A DNA stretch of 64,000 bases from Arthrobacter globiformis (GTDB lineage: Bacteria > Actinomycetota > Actinomycetes > Actinomycetales > Micrococcaceae), in NCBI RefSeq assembly GCF_003261175.1, contig NZ_QLNP01000089.1, positions 62,001 to 126,000 on the forward strand, read 5' to 3'. The position numbers were made by a program, and so were the translations under genes. Of this stretch, positions 42,804 to 52,634 are shown piece after piece; the stretch's first letter is position 1, and every line of letters begins with the position of its first letter. The notes under the pieces were generated by a model, which searched no databases, had not been told where the DNA came from, and saw only the letters and a list, made by a program, of their open reading frames with translations.

Positions 42804-42951
42804 GGCACTCCTTCATGGGTCTGGCTGGCCGCAGGGCGGTGTGGGCCGGCAGCGGGGGCCGTTTGAGCAGAATGAGCAAAATGCTCCCAATAAGCAGTAT
42901 GCCAATCAATTGAGCCAAAGGCACTGCCGTGACCGCGGCCACTCTAACGTC

Positions 42952-42967
42952 TGTAGTACGCATCACA
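42952..42967. promoter_or_regulatory. CRP/GlxR-like site upstream of the citrate transporter
   Basis: TGTAGTACGCATCACA resembles TGTGA-N6-TCACA with a perfect right half. The 11-mer CGCATCACACC that contains it also occurs at 60268 upstream of another transporter gene. It lies 34 bases upstream of the GTG start. The match is moderate. Confidence 0.4.
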
Positions 42968-43001
42968 CCGGGGTGGTGCTGTTCACTAAAAGGAGCCGGC
43001 T

Positions 43002-44492
43002 GTGCTGGTATTACTTGGATTCGCCATGATCGCGGTTTTCATGGTGCTGATCATGACGAAGAAGTTGACGCCAGTGCTGGCGCTGATCATCGTCCCCACC
43101 GTTTTCGGTCTCTTCGCAGGCGCCGGCCTCGGCATCGGCGACATGGTCATGGACTCGATGAAGTCCATGACCTCCACCGCCGCGCTGCTGATGTTCGCCA
43201 TCATCTACTTCGGCCTGATGATCGACGTCGGACTGTTCGACCCGTTGGTCCGGTTTATTCTGCGCAAGCTCGGCAATGACCCCGCCAAGGTGGTCCTGGG
43301 CACCGCGCTCCTGGCTGCTGCCGTGTCGCTCGACGGCGACGGATCCACCACGTTCATCCTCACCACCGCAGCGATGCTGCCGATCTACCTCCGCCTGAAG
43401 ATGAGCCCTGTGGTCCTCACCTGTGTGGCCGGCCTGGCCAACGGCACCATGAACATCGTGCCGTGGGGTGGCCCGACCGCCCGCGCCGCCAGCGCCCTGA
43501 AGATCGACGTCAACGATGTCTTCGTCCCCATGATCCCGTCCCTGATCGCCGGCCTCGCCGTCGTCCTGGTCTTCGCCTGGGTGCTTGGCCTGCAGGAGCG
43601 CAACCGCCTCCGTGCCACCCAGCCCGAGCTCTGGGGAACGCCGGAAACCGCTGAAGGGTTCGACGGCGGTACTCCCGCCGGCGGCGGCCGCACCGGTTCC
43701 GGCCACGGTGTTTCGGGCCGCGGTACCGCACCTGTTCCCGCAACGGGCGGCCCCGCCGTCGGCGGTTCCTCCGTTGCAGTCCTGGAACGCATCGGCACTT
43801 CGGTGGACGCCACAGTTGACGACAGCGACACCGCCATGGCGGACACCGCCCTGGACCCCAACCGCAAGACCCTTCGCCCCAAGCTGCAGTGGTTCAACCT
43901 GGCCCTCACCGTCGCCGTCATGGGTATGCTCATCGCCGACCTCGTGCCCCTGCCCTACGTCTTCATGGTGGGCTCCGCTATCGCCTTGCTGGTGAACTTC
44001 CCGCACGTCAAGGACCAGGGCGCCCAGCTCGTGGCCCACGCACCGTCCATCGTCGCCGTCGTCAGCATGGTCATGGCCGCCGCAGTCCTCACCGGCGTGC
44101 TCAAGGGCACCGGAATGGTCGAAGCCATGTCCGCGTGGCTGGTGCAGATCATCCCATCCAGCATGGGACCGTTCATGGCAGTCATCACGGGCCTCCTCAG
44201 CATCCCCATGACGTTCTTCATGAGCAACGATGCCTTCTACTTCGGCGTGCTGCCCGTCCTGAGCGAGACCGCTGCCCACTACGGCATCAGCGGCGCCGAG
44301 ATGGCCCGTGCCTCCATCACCGGCCAGCCGTTCCACATGCAGAGCCCGCTGGTCCCCGCCATCCTCCTCCTGGTCTCCCTGGCCAAGGTAGACCTGGGCG
44401 ACCACCACAAGAAGGTCCTCTGGAGGAGCGCAGTAGTAGCCCTCGTCATGCTGGCAGTGGCAGTCCTGACCGGAGCAATCGGCATCCACTAA
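43002..44492 (+). CDS. CitMHS-family citrate transporter
   Basis: The 496-residue membrane protein starts at GTG behind AAAAGGAG. It has about eleven helices; the motifs VSLDGDGSTTF, NGTMNIVPWGGPTARAAS and PMTFFMSNDAFYFGVLPV are those of the CitMHS family, which takes up metal-citrate complexes with protons. A long central loop (about residues 205-285) is rich in Gly, Ala and Thr and is poorly conserved-looking. It is divergent from the CitAB-like two-component system. Divalent metal partner (Mg or Ca) cannot be told. Confidence 0.93.
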   Translation: MLVLLGFAMIAVFMVLIMTKKLTPVLALIIVPTVFGLFAGAGLGIGDMVMDSMKSMTSTAALLMFAIIYFGLMIDVGLFDPLVRFILRKLGNDPAKVVLGTALLAAAVSLDGDGSTTFILTTAAMLPIYLRLKMSPVVLTCVAGLANGTMNIVPWGGPTARAASALKIDVNDVFVPMIPSLIAGLAVVLVFAWVLGLQERNRLRATQPELWGTPETAEGFDGGTPAGGGRTGSGHGVSGRGTAPVPATGGPAVGGSSVAVLERIGTSVDATVDDSDTAMADTALDPNRKTLRPKLQWFNLALTVAVMGMLIADLVPLPYVFMVGSAIALLVNFPHVKDQGAQLVAHAPSIVAVVSMVMAAAVLTGVLKGTGMVEAMSAWLVQIIPSSMGPFMAVITGLLSIPMTFFMSNDAFYFGVLPVLSETAAHYGISGAEMARASITGQPFHMQSPLVPAILLLVSLAKVDLGDHHKKVLWRSAVVALVMLAVAVLTGAIGIH

Positions 44493-44524
44493 GGCTCGTC
44501 CTCCCGCCCGGTCCGGAGGCCGAG

Positions 44525-44573
44525 ATGGCAGTTCGCGGCAGTGTTTGTGCAAAACACCGCCGCGAACTGCCAT
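44525..44573. repeat. Long nested palindrome B
   Basis: Perfect 15-bp arms ATGGCAGTTCGCGGC and GCCGCGAACTGCCAT enclose an inner perfect pair GTGTTT/AAACAC. The right arm shares GCGAACTG with palindrome A. It lies between the citrate transporter and gatC, both on the + strand, and can end the transporter transcript. Confidence 0.8.
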
Positions 44574-44656
44574 TTGGCGTTGAATAGCCGGAAAGCGGCA
44601 GGGCAACGTGACAGTAGACTAGTCCGGAAACCCATTCCGAACTTGCAGGGAGATCC

Positions 44657-44953
44657 ATGGCTGCGATCAACCGTGACGACGTCGCGCACCTAGCGCGGCT
44701 CGCGCACATTGAGATGAGTGCTGAAGAGCTGGACAGGATGGCCGGCGAACTTGCCGTCATCGTAGACGCGGTGAAATCCGTGAGTGAGGCCGCAGGTGAC
44801 GGTGTTCCCGCAACTTCGCACCCGATTCCGCTGAGCAACGTGTTCCGCGAGGACGAGGTGGGCCACACCTTCACCGCCGAGCAGGCACTCTCCGGCGCTC
44901 CGGACTCAGACGCAGACCGCTTCAAGGTCCCGGCAATCCTGGATGAGGACTAG
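44657..44953 (+). CDS. gatC: Asp-tRNA(Asn)/Glu-tRNA(Gln) amidotransferase subunit C
   Basis: The 98-residue GatC has the conserved INRDDVAHLARLAHIEMSAE start and a C-terminal LRED-like stretch (VFREDEV). It wraps around and stabilises GatA/GatB. A GGGAG site precedes the ATG. It is the first gene of a tight gatCAB operon, with only three bases before gatA. Confidence 0.95.
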   Translation: MAAINRDDVAHLARLAHIEMSAEELDRMAGELAVIVDAVKSVSEAAGDGVPATSHPIPLSNVFREDEVGHTFTAEQALSGAPDSDADRFKVPAILDED

Positions 44954-44956
44954 AAC

Positions 44957-46528
44957 ATGACTGAAACCAACAGCACGGAACTCATCCGTCTTTCCGCAGC
45001 CCAGCTGGCCGCGAAGCTCGCCGCCCGCGAGGTCACCGCCGTCGAGGTTACCCAGGCGCACCTGGACCGGATCGCCGCCGTTGACGGGGGGGAACGCGGC
45101 GTCAACGCGTTCCTGCACGTCAACACGGAGGAAGCACTGGCCGTCGCCGCCGAGGTGGACGCCATCCGCGCCGCCGGCGGGCAGGCCGCCGAGGAACTGC
45201 ACGAACTCGCCGGCGTTCCGATCGCCGTCAAGGACCTCATCGTCACCATCGGCCAGCCCACCACGGCCGGTTCCAAGATCCTCGAAGGCTGGCACAGCCC
45301 GTACGACGCGACCGTCGTTAAGAAGCTGCGTGCGGCCAAGATGCCGATCCTGGGCAAGACCAACCTGGACGAGTTCGCCATGGGCTCCTCCACCGAGCAC
45401 TCGGCCTTCGGCCCCACCCGCAACCCGTGGGACCTGGACCGCATCCCCGGCGGTTCCGGCGGCGGGTCGGCAGCCGCCGTCGCAGCCTTTGAAGCACCGC
45501 TGGCCCTCGGCACGGACACCGGCGGATCCATCCGCCAGCCCGGCGCCGTCACCGGCACCGTAGGCGTCAAGCCCACCTACGGCGGAGTGTCCCGCTACGG
45601 CGCCATCGCCATGGCGTCCTCGCTGGACCAGATCGGCCCCGTCTCCCGCACCGTCCTGGACTCGGCGCTGCTGCAGCAGGTCATTGGCGGCCACGACCCG
45701 CACGACTCCACCTCCCTGCCGGACCCGCTGGGTGACCTTGTGGCCGCTGCGCGCCTCGGCAACGTGGACGGCATGAAGATCGGCATCATCAAGGAGCTTC
45801 ACGGCGAGGGCTACCAGGCCGGAGTTGAGAACCGCTTCAACGAATCCCTGGAGCTGCTCAAGGAAGCGGGTGCGGAGATCGTTGAGGTGTCCTGCCCCAA
45901 CTTCCAGTACGCGCTGGGCGCCTACTACCTGATCATGCCCTCCGAGGCGTCCTCCAACCTGGCCAAGTTCGACGGCGTCCGTTACGGCCTGCGGGTGCTC
46001 CCCGAGGAGCCGCCGCTGACCATCGAGCGGGTCATGGGCGCCACCCGCGCCGCCGGATTCGGCGACGAGGTCAAGCGCCGCATCATCCTGGGCACGTATG
46101 CGCTGTCCGCCGGCTACTACGACGCCTACTACGGCTCCGCCCAGAAGGTGCGCACGCTCATCCAGCGCGACTTCGAGGCCGCCTTCGCCAAGGCCGACGT
46201 CCTGATTTCCCCCACGGCGCCCACCACGGCGTTCAAGCTGGGCGAGAAGCTGGATGACCCGCTGGCGATGTACCTGAACGACGTTGCCACCATCCCCGCC
46301 AACATGGCCGGCGTCCCCGGCCTGTCCTTGCCCGGCGGCCTGGCCGACGAGGACGGACTGCCTGTCGGTATCCAGTTGCTGGCGCCGGCCCGCGAGGACG
46401 CCCGCCTCTACCGCGTTGGCGCGGTCCTGGAGTCCCTGCTGGAAGCGAAGTGGGGCGGTCCGCTGCTGGCCAAGGCCCCCGAACTCGCCGCTTCAACTGC
46501 TGCTTCGAGCCACGGAGGTTCACACTGA
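44957..46528 (+). CDS. gatA: Asp-tRNA(Asn)/Glu-tRNA(Gln) amidotransferase subunit A
   Basis: The 523-residue amidase-signature protein has the catalytic Lys92 in IAVKDL, Ser167 in PGGSGGGS and nucleophile Ser191 in DTGGSIRQP, with spacing as in known GatA proteins. It hydrolyses glutamine and supplies ammonia to GatB. It is slightly longer than usual because of an Ala/Ser-rich tail. The stop (TGA) shares its A with the gatB ATG. Confidence 0.96.
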   Translation: MTETNSTELIRLSAAQLAAKLAAREVTAVEVTQAHLDRIAAVDGGERGVNAFLHVNTEEALAVAAEVDAIRAAGGQAAEELHELAGVPIAVKDLIVTIGQPTTAGSKILEGWHSPYDATVVKKLRAAKMPILGKTNLDEFAMGSSTEHSAFGPTRNPWDLDRIPGGSGGGSAAAVAAFEAPLALGTDTGGSIRQPGAVTGTVGVKPTYGGVSRYGAIAMASSLDQIGPVSRTVLDSALLQQVIGGHDPHDSTSLPDPLGDLVAAARLGNVDGMKIGIIKELHGEGYQAGVENRFNESLELLKEAGAEIVEVSCPNFQYALGAYYLIMPSEASSNLAKFDGVRYGLRVLPEEPPLTIERVMGATRAAGFGDEVKRRIILGTYALSAGYYDAYYGSAQKVRTLIQRDFEAAFAKADVLISPTAPTTAFKLGEKLDDPLAMYLNDVATIPANMAGVPGLSLPGGLADEDGLPVGIQLLAPAREDARLYRVGAVLESLLEAKWGGPLLAKAPELAASTAASSHGGSH

Positions 46529-48033
46529 TGTCTGACGCAACCCTGAGCTTCGAAGAGGCCATGGAGAAGTACGACCCCGTTCTCGGGTTCGAGGTCCACG
46601 TTGAACTCAACACGAAGACCAAGATGTTCTCCTCCGCGCCCAACGTGTTCGGCGACGAGCCCAACACCAACGTCAACGAGGTGGACCTGGGCATGCCCGG
46701 CGTCCTGCCGGTGGTGAACAAGACTGCGGTGGAGTCCTCCATCAAGATCGGCCTGGCGCTGAACTGCAAGATCGCCGAGTCCTGCCGCTTCGCCCGGAAG
46801 AACTACTTCTACCCGGACACCCCCAAGAACTTCCAGACGTCCCAGTACGACGAGCCGATCGCGTATGACGGCTACCTGGACATCGAGCTCGAGGACGGTA
46901 CCGTGTTCCGCGTCGAGATCGAACGCGCACACATGGAGGAGGACGCCGGGAAGCTGACACACCTTGGCGGCTCGGCCGGACGCATCCAGGGCGCCGAATA
47001 CTCGCTGGTTGACTACAACCGTGCAGGCGTTCCGCTCGTGGAGATTGTCACCAAGCCGATCGAGGGAGCCGGTTCCCGGGCGCCCGAGCTCGCCAAGGCG
47101 TACGTTGCCGCCGTGCGGGAAATCGTGAAGAACCTCGGCGTCTCGGACGCCAAGATGGAGCGCGGCAACGTCCGCTGCGACGCCAACGTCTCGCTGCGCC
47201 CGCACGGCCGCGAACGCTTCGGCATCCGCTCCGAGACGAAGAACGTGAACTCGCTGCGCGCCGTCGAACACGCCGTCCGCTACGAGATCCAGCGCCACGC
47301 CGCCGTCCTGGACTCCGGCGAGCCGGTGATCCAGGAAACCCGCCACTGGCACGAGGACACGCGCACGACGACGTCGGGCCGGGCAAAGTCCGACGCCGAC
47401 GACTACCGCTACTTCCCGGAGCCGGACCTGGTTCCCGTGGTTCCCTCCCGGGAATGGGTGGAGGAGATCCGCGCAACGCTGCCCGAGCCGCCGGCCGAGC
47501 GCCGCAAGCGGCTCAAGCAGGACTGGGGCTACTCGGACCTGGAGTTCCGTGACGTCGTCAACGCCGGCGTGCTGGACGAGATCGAGGAAACCATCATCGC
47601 CGGCGCCACCGCTTCCGTGGCCCGCAAGTGGTGGATGGGCGAGATCGTGGGCCGCGCCAAGAACGCCGACGTCGACCCCGGCCAGCTGGGCGTCACACCG
47701 GCCACCATCGTGGAACTCAGCAAGATGGTGGAAGCGGGCAAGATCAACAACAAGATGGCCTCCGCGGTGCTGGACGGCGTGCTCGCCGGCGAAGGCACCC
47801 CGGCCGAGGTCGTCGAGAAGCGCGGCCTCGCCGTGGTGTCGGACGACGGCCCGCTCCTGGAAGCCATCGACGCAGCCCTGGCCGCCCAGCCCGACGTCGC
47901 GGAGAAGATCCGCGGCGGCAAGGTGCAGGCCATCGGCGCCATCGTTGGCGGCGTCATGAAGGCCACCCGGGGCCAGGCAGACGCCGGACGCGTGCGCGAG
48001 CTGATCCTGGAGAAGCTCGGCGTCACCGCCTGA
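46528..48033 (+). CDS. gatB: Asp-tRNA(Asn)/Glu-tRNA(Gln) amidotransferase subunit B
   Basis: The 501-residue GatB starts at the ATG that overlaps the gatA stop (TGATG) behind GGAGG. It begins with [16 protein letters not shown] and has the kinase-like core ([11 protein letters not shown]-type segment, [36 protein letters not shown]) and a C-terminal YqeY-like tail domain ([12 protein letters not shown]). It phosphorylates mischarged Glu-tRNA(Gln) or Asp-tRNA(Asn) and transamidates it. The pair with gatCA implies this organism makes Gln-tRNA or Asn-tRNA indirectly. Confidence 0.97.
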   Translation: MSDATLSFEEAMEKYDPVLGFEVHVELNTKTKMFSSAPNVFGDEPNTNVNEVDLGMPGVLPVVNKTAVESSIKIGLALNCKIAESCRFARKNYFYPDTPKNFQTSQYDEPIAYDGYLDIELEDGTVFRVEIERAHMEEDAGKLTHLGGSAGRIQGAEYSLVDYNRAGVPLVEIVTKPIEGAGSRAPELAKAYVAAVREIVKNLGVSDAKMERGNVRCDANVSLRPHGRERFGIRSETKNVNSLRAVEHAVRYEIQRHAAVLDSGEPVIQETRHWHEDTRTTTSGRAKSDADDYRYFPEPDLVPVVPSREWVEEIRATLPEPPAERRKRLKQDWGYSDLEFRDVVNAGVLDEIEETIIAGATASVARKWWMGEIVGRAKNADVDPGQLGVTPATIVELSKMVEAGKINNKMASAVLDGVLAGEGTPAEVVEKRGLAVVSDDGPLLEAIDAALAAQPDVAEKIRGGKVQAIGAIVGGVMKATRGQADAGRVRELILEKLGVTA

Positions 48034-48041
48034 GTATTCCA

Positions 48042-48108
48042 CCCGAACTGGGTCGCAGTTAACGTCGTTTTGAGGGCTCATAACGACAACAACTGCGACC
48101 CAGTTGGG
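48042..48108. terminator. Long nested palindrome C, convergent terminator
   Basis: Perfect 15-bp arms AACTGGGTCGCAGTT and AACTGCGACCCAGTT are extended by three more bp with one bulge. Inside are GTCGTT/AACGAC and GAG/CTC pairs. It fills almost the whole gap between the converging gatB and LysR genes. It shares its CGAACTG edge with palindromes A and B. Confidence 0.8.
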
Positions 48109-48109
48109 T

Positions 48110-49027
48110 TTAAGCGTGGCTGAGCCGGGCCATGATGTCCTGCAGCGCCTCGCACACTACCCGCACCGAAGCACGCTTAAGGTTTTCCGGGCGTGCCAGG
48201 ATATCGATCCGGCGCCGGGTGCTGATCCCGTGCAGCGGCCGCAGCACGATGTCCGGGTTCAGCACCGGCCGTGCTGTGTGCCGGGGCAGCAGTCCGATCA
48301 CGCTTCCGGAGGCCACCAGCGCCGCCACCGTGGAGTAGTCGTTGATCCGGTGCACGATGTTCAGCTCCCGGCTGGAGACCGCGGCGACGGCGGACAGCAC
48401 GTCCGCGGGGGAGTAGCCGGCGCGGCTGGTCACCCAGGGTTCGCCGACGACGTCGGACGCCGTCAGCGCCGCCTGCCCGGCCAGGCGGTGGCCTGCCGGC
48501 AGTGCCACGTCCAGCGGCTCATGCGCCAGCGGTATCACCGCCACCCTTTCCTCCGGCCACTTGGGGCTGTGGTCCATCCGGTGCGCCAGCACGAGGTCGT
48601 ACCGCGCCGTCAGCGCCGGAAAATCCTGCTGGGCCACATCCTCGTCGGAGAGCAGCACCTTCGGCTTGTCCGGGCCGTCCAAAAGCCGTGCCAGCGGCGC
48701 AAACAGGGCCTGCCCCGCACTGTGGAACCCGCTCACCGTCACCGGCGCCACTGTGGAGCCGTGGTACGCGCCGATCGCCATCCGAGCGTCGGCCATGGCG
48801 CTGACGACGGCCGCACCGGCGTCCGCGAGCACCTGGCCCGCCTCCGTGAGGACCAGGTTCCGGCCCTCCTTGCGGGTCAGCGGCACCTCGACACTTTTCT
48901 GCAGCTGGGCAAGCTGCTGGGACACGGCCGAGGGGGTGACGAGCAGGGTATCGGCGACGGCCTTGACGCTTCCCAGCGCGCCAAGCTCCCGCAGCATTTC
49001 GAGCTGGTGGATCTCCATGCCTTCCAT
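48110..49027 (-). CDS. LysR-family regulator, probable tdh-kbl regulator
   Basis: About 305 residues, starting MEGMEIHQLEML at 49027 where AAGGA is well placed; ATG 49018 is an alternative. The N-terminal winged helix (SVKAVADTLLVTPSAVSQQLAQLQ) is of LysR type and is followed by a periplasmic-binding-like effector domain (VSGFHSAGQALFAPLARLL ... GLLPRHTAR). It is divergent from the threonine catabolism genes tdh and kbl, with a palindrome between them, so it most likely controls them in response to a related metabolite. The effector is unknown. Confidence 0.9.
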   Translation of the reverse strand: MEGMEIHQLEMLRELGALGSVKAVADTLLVTPSAVSQQLAQLQKSVEVPLTRKEGRNLVLTEAGQVLADAGAAVVSAMADARMAIGAYHGSTVAPVTVSGFHSAGQALFAPLARLLDGPDKPKVLLSDEDVAQQDFPALTARYDLVLAHRMDHSPKWPEERVAVIPLAHEPLDVALPAGHRLAGQAALTASDVVGEPWVTSRAGYSPADVLSAVAAVSSRELNIVHRINDYSTVAALVASGSVIGLLPRHTARPVLNPDIVLRPLHGISTRRRIDILARPENLKRASVRVVCEALQDIMARLSHA

Positions 49028-49046
49028 CCTATTCCTTAGCAATTCC

Positions 49047-49061
49047 TTAATCGTCGATTGA
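49047..49061. promoter_or_regulatory. LysR-type box between regulator and tdh
   Basis: TTAATCGTCGATTGA is a near-perfect palindrome with T-N11-A ends. The surrounding tract is AT-rich in an otherwise GC-rich region and lies 20 bases upstream of the regulator start and 91 before tdh. It fits LysR box rules; binding is inferred. Confidence 0.55.
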
Positions 49062-49151
49062 GAAAATTCCCCTTGTGCTAACGGGTCGAAGGTGGCTCTA
49101 ATGAAGGGAGAATTCACCGCATGCCACCGCATGCCGAACCTAAGGAAGCCA

Positions 49152-50198
49152 ATGAAGGCGCTCTACAAGGCCGGCGCCCACGCCGGGTTTGAACTGACCG
49201 ACCGCCCGGAACCGGACGCAGGACCCGGCGAGGTCAAGATTCGCGTGCTCACCACCGGCATCTGCGGAACGGACCTGCACATCCAGTCCTGGGACGCCTG
49301 GGCGCAAGGCATCATCGAGGCCCCGCTGATCGCCGGCCACGAGTTCTACGGCGAGGTGGTGGCCGCGGGTGAGGACGTGCGCTACGTCAAAGTGGGCGAC
49401 CGGGTGTCCGGCGAAGGCCACATCGTCTGCGGCATCTGCCGCAACTGCCGTGCCGGCCGCCGCCAGATGTGCATCCACACCGTCAGTGTGGGGGTGCAGC
49501 GGGACGGTGCGTTCGCGGAATACGTGGTCATCCCGGAGACGAACGTCTGGGTGCACCAGGACCCGTCCGTCACGCCCGAGCTTGGCGCCATCTTCGATCC
49601 CTTCGGCAACGCCGTGCACACCGCGCTCAGCTTCCCGCTGGTGGGCGAGGACGTGCTGATCACCGGCGCCGGACCGATCGGCCTCATGGCCATCGCCGTC
49701 GCCCGCCATGCCGGTGCCCGCAAGATCGCCATAACCGACATCTCGGCTCCGCGGCTGGAGCTTGCCCGGCAGCTCGGCGTGGATCTTGCCATCGACGTCT
49801 CCAGGACACGGGTCCGGGAAGCGCAGCGGGAGCTGGGCATGCGCGAGGGCTTCGACGTCGGACTGGAAATGTCCGGCCACCCCACCGCGCTGCCGGAAAT
49901 GATTGACAACATGAACCACGGCGGACGCATCGCCATGCTGGGCCTACCCAGCCAGTCCATCGACATCGACTGGGGCAAGGTGGTCACGCACATGCTCACC
50001 TTGAAGGGCATCTACGGCCGCGAGATGTTCGAGACCTGGTACGCCATGAGCGCCATGCTGTCCTCCAGCCCCGCCGTGCACGCCAGCATCTCCGCCGTAG
50101 TCACGGACGTGCTGCCGGCCACCCAGTGGGAGAAGGGCTTCGAAATCGCGAAGGCCGGCGTCGGCGGGAAGGTGGTGCTCGACTGGTCGGAAATCTGA
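49152..50198 (+). CDS. tdh: L-threonine 3-dehydrogenase
   Basis: The 348-residue zinc alcohol-dehydrogenase family enzyme starts MKALYKAG behind TAAGGA. Catalytic zinc ligands are in GICGTDLH and GHEFYGEV; the structural zinc Cys set is [15 protein letters not shown]. The NAD fold carries [20 protein letters not shown] and the C-terminal [15 protein letters not shown] are typical of threonine dehydrogenase. It oxidises threonine to 2-amino-3-ketobutyrate, which the next gene's product cleaves. Spacing to kbl is 64 bases. Confidence 0.95.
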   Translation: MKALYKAGAHAGFELTDRPEPDAGPGEVKIRVLTTGICGTDLHIQSWDAWAQGIIEAPLIAGHEFYGEVVAAGEDVRYVKVGDRVSGEGHIVCGICRNCRAGRRQMCIHTVSVGVQRDGAFAEYVVIPETNVWVHQDPSVTPELGAIFDPFGNAVHTALSFPLVGEDVLITGAGPIGLMAIAVARHAGARKIAITDISAPRLELARQLGVDLAIDVSRTRVREAQRELGMREGFDVGLEMSGHPTALPEMIDNMNHGGRIAMLGLPSQSIDIDWGKVVTHMLTLKGIYGREMFETWYAMSAMLSSSPAVHASISAVVTDVLPATQWEKGFEIAKAGVGGKVVLDWSEI

Positions 50199-50262
50199 CC
50201 CGAAATCCGGGCCCCTGCCCTTCCACACTTTTCTGACAGTTTCCCAGCCAAGGAGAACCGCC

Positions 50263-51459
50263 ATGTACTCAGCTATCAAGAACCAGCTCCGCGCCGAGCT
50301 CGACGACATCCGCACCGCAGGCCTCTACAAGACGGAGCGCCACATCGACTCCGCCCAGGCCAGCCACATCACCGCCGGGCAGATCGGTGAATCCGGCTCT
50401 CCCGTCCTGAACTTTTGCGCCAACAACTACCTGGGCCTGGCCGACCACCCCGAGATCATCGCGGCGGCCAAGTCCGCCATGGACGAGCGCGGCTTCGGCA
50501 TGGCCAGCGTCCGGTTCATCTGCGGCACCCAGGACCTGCACCTCGAACTCGAAGCCAGGGTCTCAAAGTTCCTGGGCACGGAGGACACCATCCTGTTCTC
50601 CAGCTGCTTCGACGCGAACGGCGGCGTTTTCGAATCGCTCTTCGGCCCAGAGGACGCCATCATCTCCGATGCCCTGAACCACGCGTCCATCATCGACGGC
50701 ATCCGGCTCTGCAAGGCGCAGCGGTTCCGTTACGCCAACCAGGACATGGCTGAGCTGGAGGCAAAGCTCGTGGAAGCGAAGGATGCCCGGCGGAAGATCA
50801 TCGTCACCGACGGGGTCTTCTCCATGGACGGCTACCTCGCCCCGCTGGAGGCCATCTGCGACCTCGCCGAAAAGCACGACGCCCTGGTGATGGTGGACGA
50901 CTCCCACGCCGTAGGGTTCATGGGACCCACCGGAGCCGGGACTCCCGAGCACGCCGGCGTCTCCCACCGCGTGGACATCTTCACCGGCACCTTCGGAAAG
51001 GCACTGGGCGGCGCCTCGGGCGGCTACGTGTCCGGCCGCGCCGAAGTTGTGGCCATGCTCCGGCAGAAGGCCCGCCCCTACCTCTTCTCCAACTCCCTCG
51101 CCCCGGCCATCGTGGCGGCCACCATCAAAGCCCTGGAACTCGTGCAGACCTCCGGCGAGCTGCGGGCCACGCTGTTCCGGAACGCGGAGCTGTTCCGCCG
51201 CCGGATGACGGAGGAAGGCTTCGAACTGCTCGACAGCGAGCACGCCATTGTGCCGGTCATGTTCGGCGACGCCGTCCTGGCAGCGAAGGTGGCCGACCAG
51301 ATGCTCCAGCACGGCGTCTACGTCACCGCCTTTAGCTTCCCGGTGGTGCCGCGCGGTGCCGCCCGGATTCGCGTCCAGCTGTCCGCCGCGCACAGTGCTG
51401 ACGACGTCGAAACCTGCGTCCAGGCGTTCGTTAAGAGCCGGAACGCGGTGGCTGCGTAG
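50263..51459 (+). CDS. kbl: 2-amino-3-ketobutyrate coenzyme A ligase (glycine C-acetyltransferase)
   Basis: The 398-residue PLP enzyme of the alpha-oxoamine synthase family has [14 protein letters not shown] at the start, a His in [22 protein letters not shown] and the PLP-Lys motif [13 protein letters not shown]. It converts 2-amino-3-ketobutyrate and CoA to glycine and acetyl-CoA. With tdh it forms the threonine-to-glycine route. An AAGGAGAACC site precedes the ATG. Length is exactly the family norm. Confidence 0.96.
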   Translation: MYSAIKNQLRAELDDIRTAGLYKTERHIDSAQASHITAGQIGESGSPVLNFCANNYLGLADHPEIIAAAKSAMDERGFGMASVRFICGTQDLHLELEARVSKFLGTEDTILFSSCFDANGGVFESLFGPEDAIISDALNHASIIDGIRLCKAQRFRYANQDMAELEAKLVEAKDARRKIIVTDGVFSMDGYLAPLEAICDLAEKHDALVMVDDSHAVGFMGPTGAGTPEHAGVSHRVDIFTGTFGKALGGASGGYVSGRAEVVAMLRQKARPYLFSNSLAPAIVAATIKALELVQTSGELRATLFRNAELFRRRMTEEGFELLDSEHAIVPVMFGDAVLAAKVADQMLQHGVYVTAFSFPVVPRGAARIRVQLSAAHSADDVETCVQAFVKSRNAVAA

Positions 51460-51495
51460 GCTCCGGTCACCTGTAGAGTCCGGCCATCTGTAAAG

Positions 51496-52623
51496 ATGGA
51501 GCCCATGGCATCAACGTATGACGTAGTCATTGTGGGCGGCGGGATTGCCGGGCTGTCCCTGGCCTCCGCGCTGGCCGGCAAATGCACGGTGGCACTCGTG
51601 GAGGCGGAGCAGCAGCTGGCGTACCACACGTCGTCGCGCTCGGCCCGGCAGCTCATCCCCAGTTACGGTCCGCCGGTGGTGCAGGAACTCACCGTCCGCA
51701 CGCTCGAGCTGATCGCCGGGGATGACGCCGGTCGGCCCGAACCCGTGTTGTCCCCGCGGAGCTTCCTGCTGATTGGGGACGAGGAATCTGTGCAGGCCGA
51801 GGCCAGCGGCCAAATGCGCCGGGTCAGCCACCGGGAAGCGCTTGGGCTTTGCCCGGCGCTGAAACCGGAGTCCTTCTCTGCGGCCGGCCTGGACACGGGG
51901 TCCTTTGGCTGCAATGCCCCGGTGCTCCTGGAGGGGCACCGGGCGCGCGCCGAAGCTGCCGGCGTGGACATCATCACCGGCGCCCGCGTCCACTCAGCGC
52001 AGCGGCTAGGATCCGGCTGGGAGGTCGGCGCCGGGCAGGAAGGCTTCTCCGCCGGCGTTCTGGTCAACGCGGCCGGCGCCTGGGCGGACGAGCTGGCGGT
52101 GTTGAGCGGCGTCGAGAAGATCGGCCTGCAGCCGTACCGCCGCACAGCGGCGATTGTCGGCGTCGACCATCCGCTGCCGGAAGGCAGCCCCATGGTGGCC
52201 GCCGCCGACGATTCCTTCTACTTCCGCAGGGAAGGCAGCGACGTGCTGATCTCGCCGTCGGAACACGTGGCCAGCCCGGCGGAAGACGCACGCCCGCGCC
52301 CCGGGGACGTGGAGCGGGTCATCTCCCGGCTCAATACGCTGACGACGCTGGGGATCGGTCCCGTCCGGACGGCCTGGACCGGCCTGCGCACCGAGGCGGC
52401 CGACGGCGTGCCTGTCGTGGGGTTCGACGCCGAGGCGCGCGGCTTCTTCTGGCTCGCCGGCCAGGGCGGCTATGGTTTCCAGACGTCGTCGGGCATCGCG
52501 GAACTGGCCGCGGCCCAGATTCTGGCTGGGCAGGACGCCGGTGCCGGGCAGGGCGCTGGCACCGGTCCGGTATCCCGGACGGCGGATGCGCTGGCTGCGA
52601 CGCGCTGGTCCATCCGACGCTGA
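51496..52623 (+). CDS. FAD-dependent amino-acid-oxidase-like oxidoreductase
   Basis: The 375-residue DAO-family flavoprotein has the FAD fold VVIVGGGIAGLSLASAL, the HTSSRSARQLIPSYG stretch, VNAAGAWADELA and the C-terminal FAD strand FFWLAGQGGYGFQTSSG. It should oxidise an amino or imino acid (D-amino acid, sarcosine or dimethylglycine type). The start is uncertain: ATG 51496 or ATG 51505. It lies just after kbl and 11 bases before hutI. A near-repeat (TCCGGTCACCTGTAGAG then TCCGGCCATCTGTAAAG) precedes it. The substrate cannot be determined. Confidence 0.87.
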   Translation: MEPMASTYDVVIVGGGIAGLSLASALAGKCTVALVEAEQQLAYHTSSRSARQLIPSYGPPVVQELTVRTLELIAGDDAGRPEPVLSPRSFLLIGDEESVQAEASGQMRRVSHREALGLCPALKPESFSAAGLDTGSFGCNAPVLLEGHRARAEAAGVDIITGARVHSAQRLGSGWEVGAGQEGFSAGVLVNAAGAWADELAVLSGVEKIGLQPYRRTAAIVGVDHPLPEGSPMVAAADDSFYFRREGSDVLISPSEHVASPAEDARPRPGDVERVISRLNTLTTLGIGPVRTAWTGLRTEAADGVPVVGFDAEARGFFWLAGQGGYGFQTSSGIAELAAAQILAGQDAGAGQGAGTGPVSRTADALAATRWSIRR

Positions 52624-52634
52624 AGAATGGATCC

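Noticed and set aside
46408-48081. 557-codon minus-strand frame opposite gatB
   Set aside because: The + strand encodes a full GatB with all motifs; the antisense frame is a codon-bias shadow.
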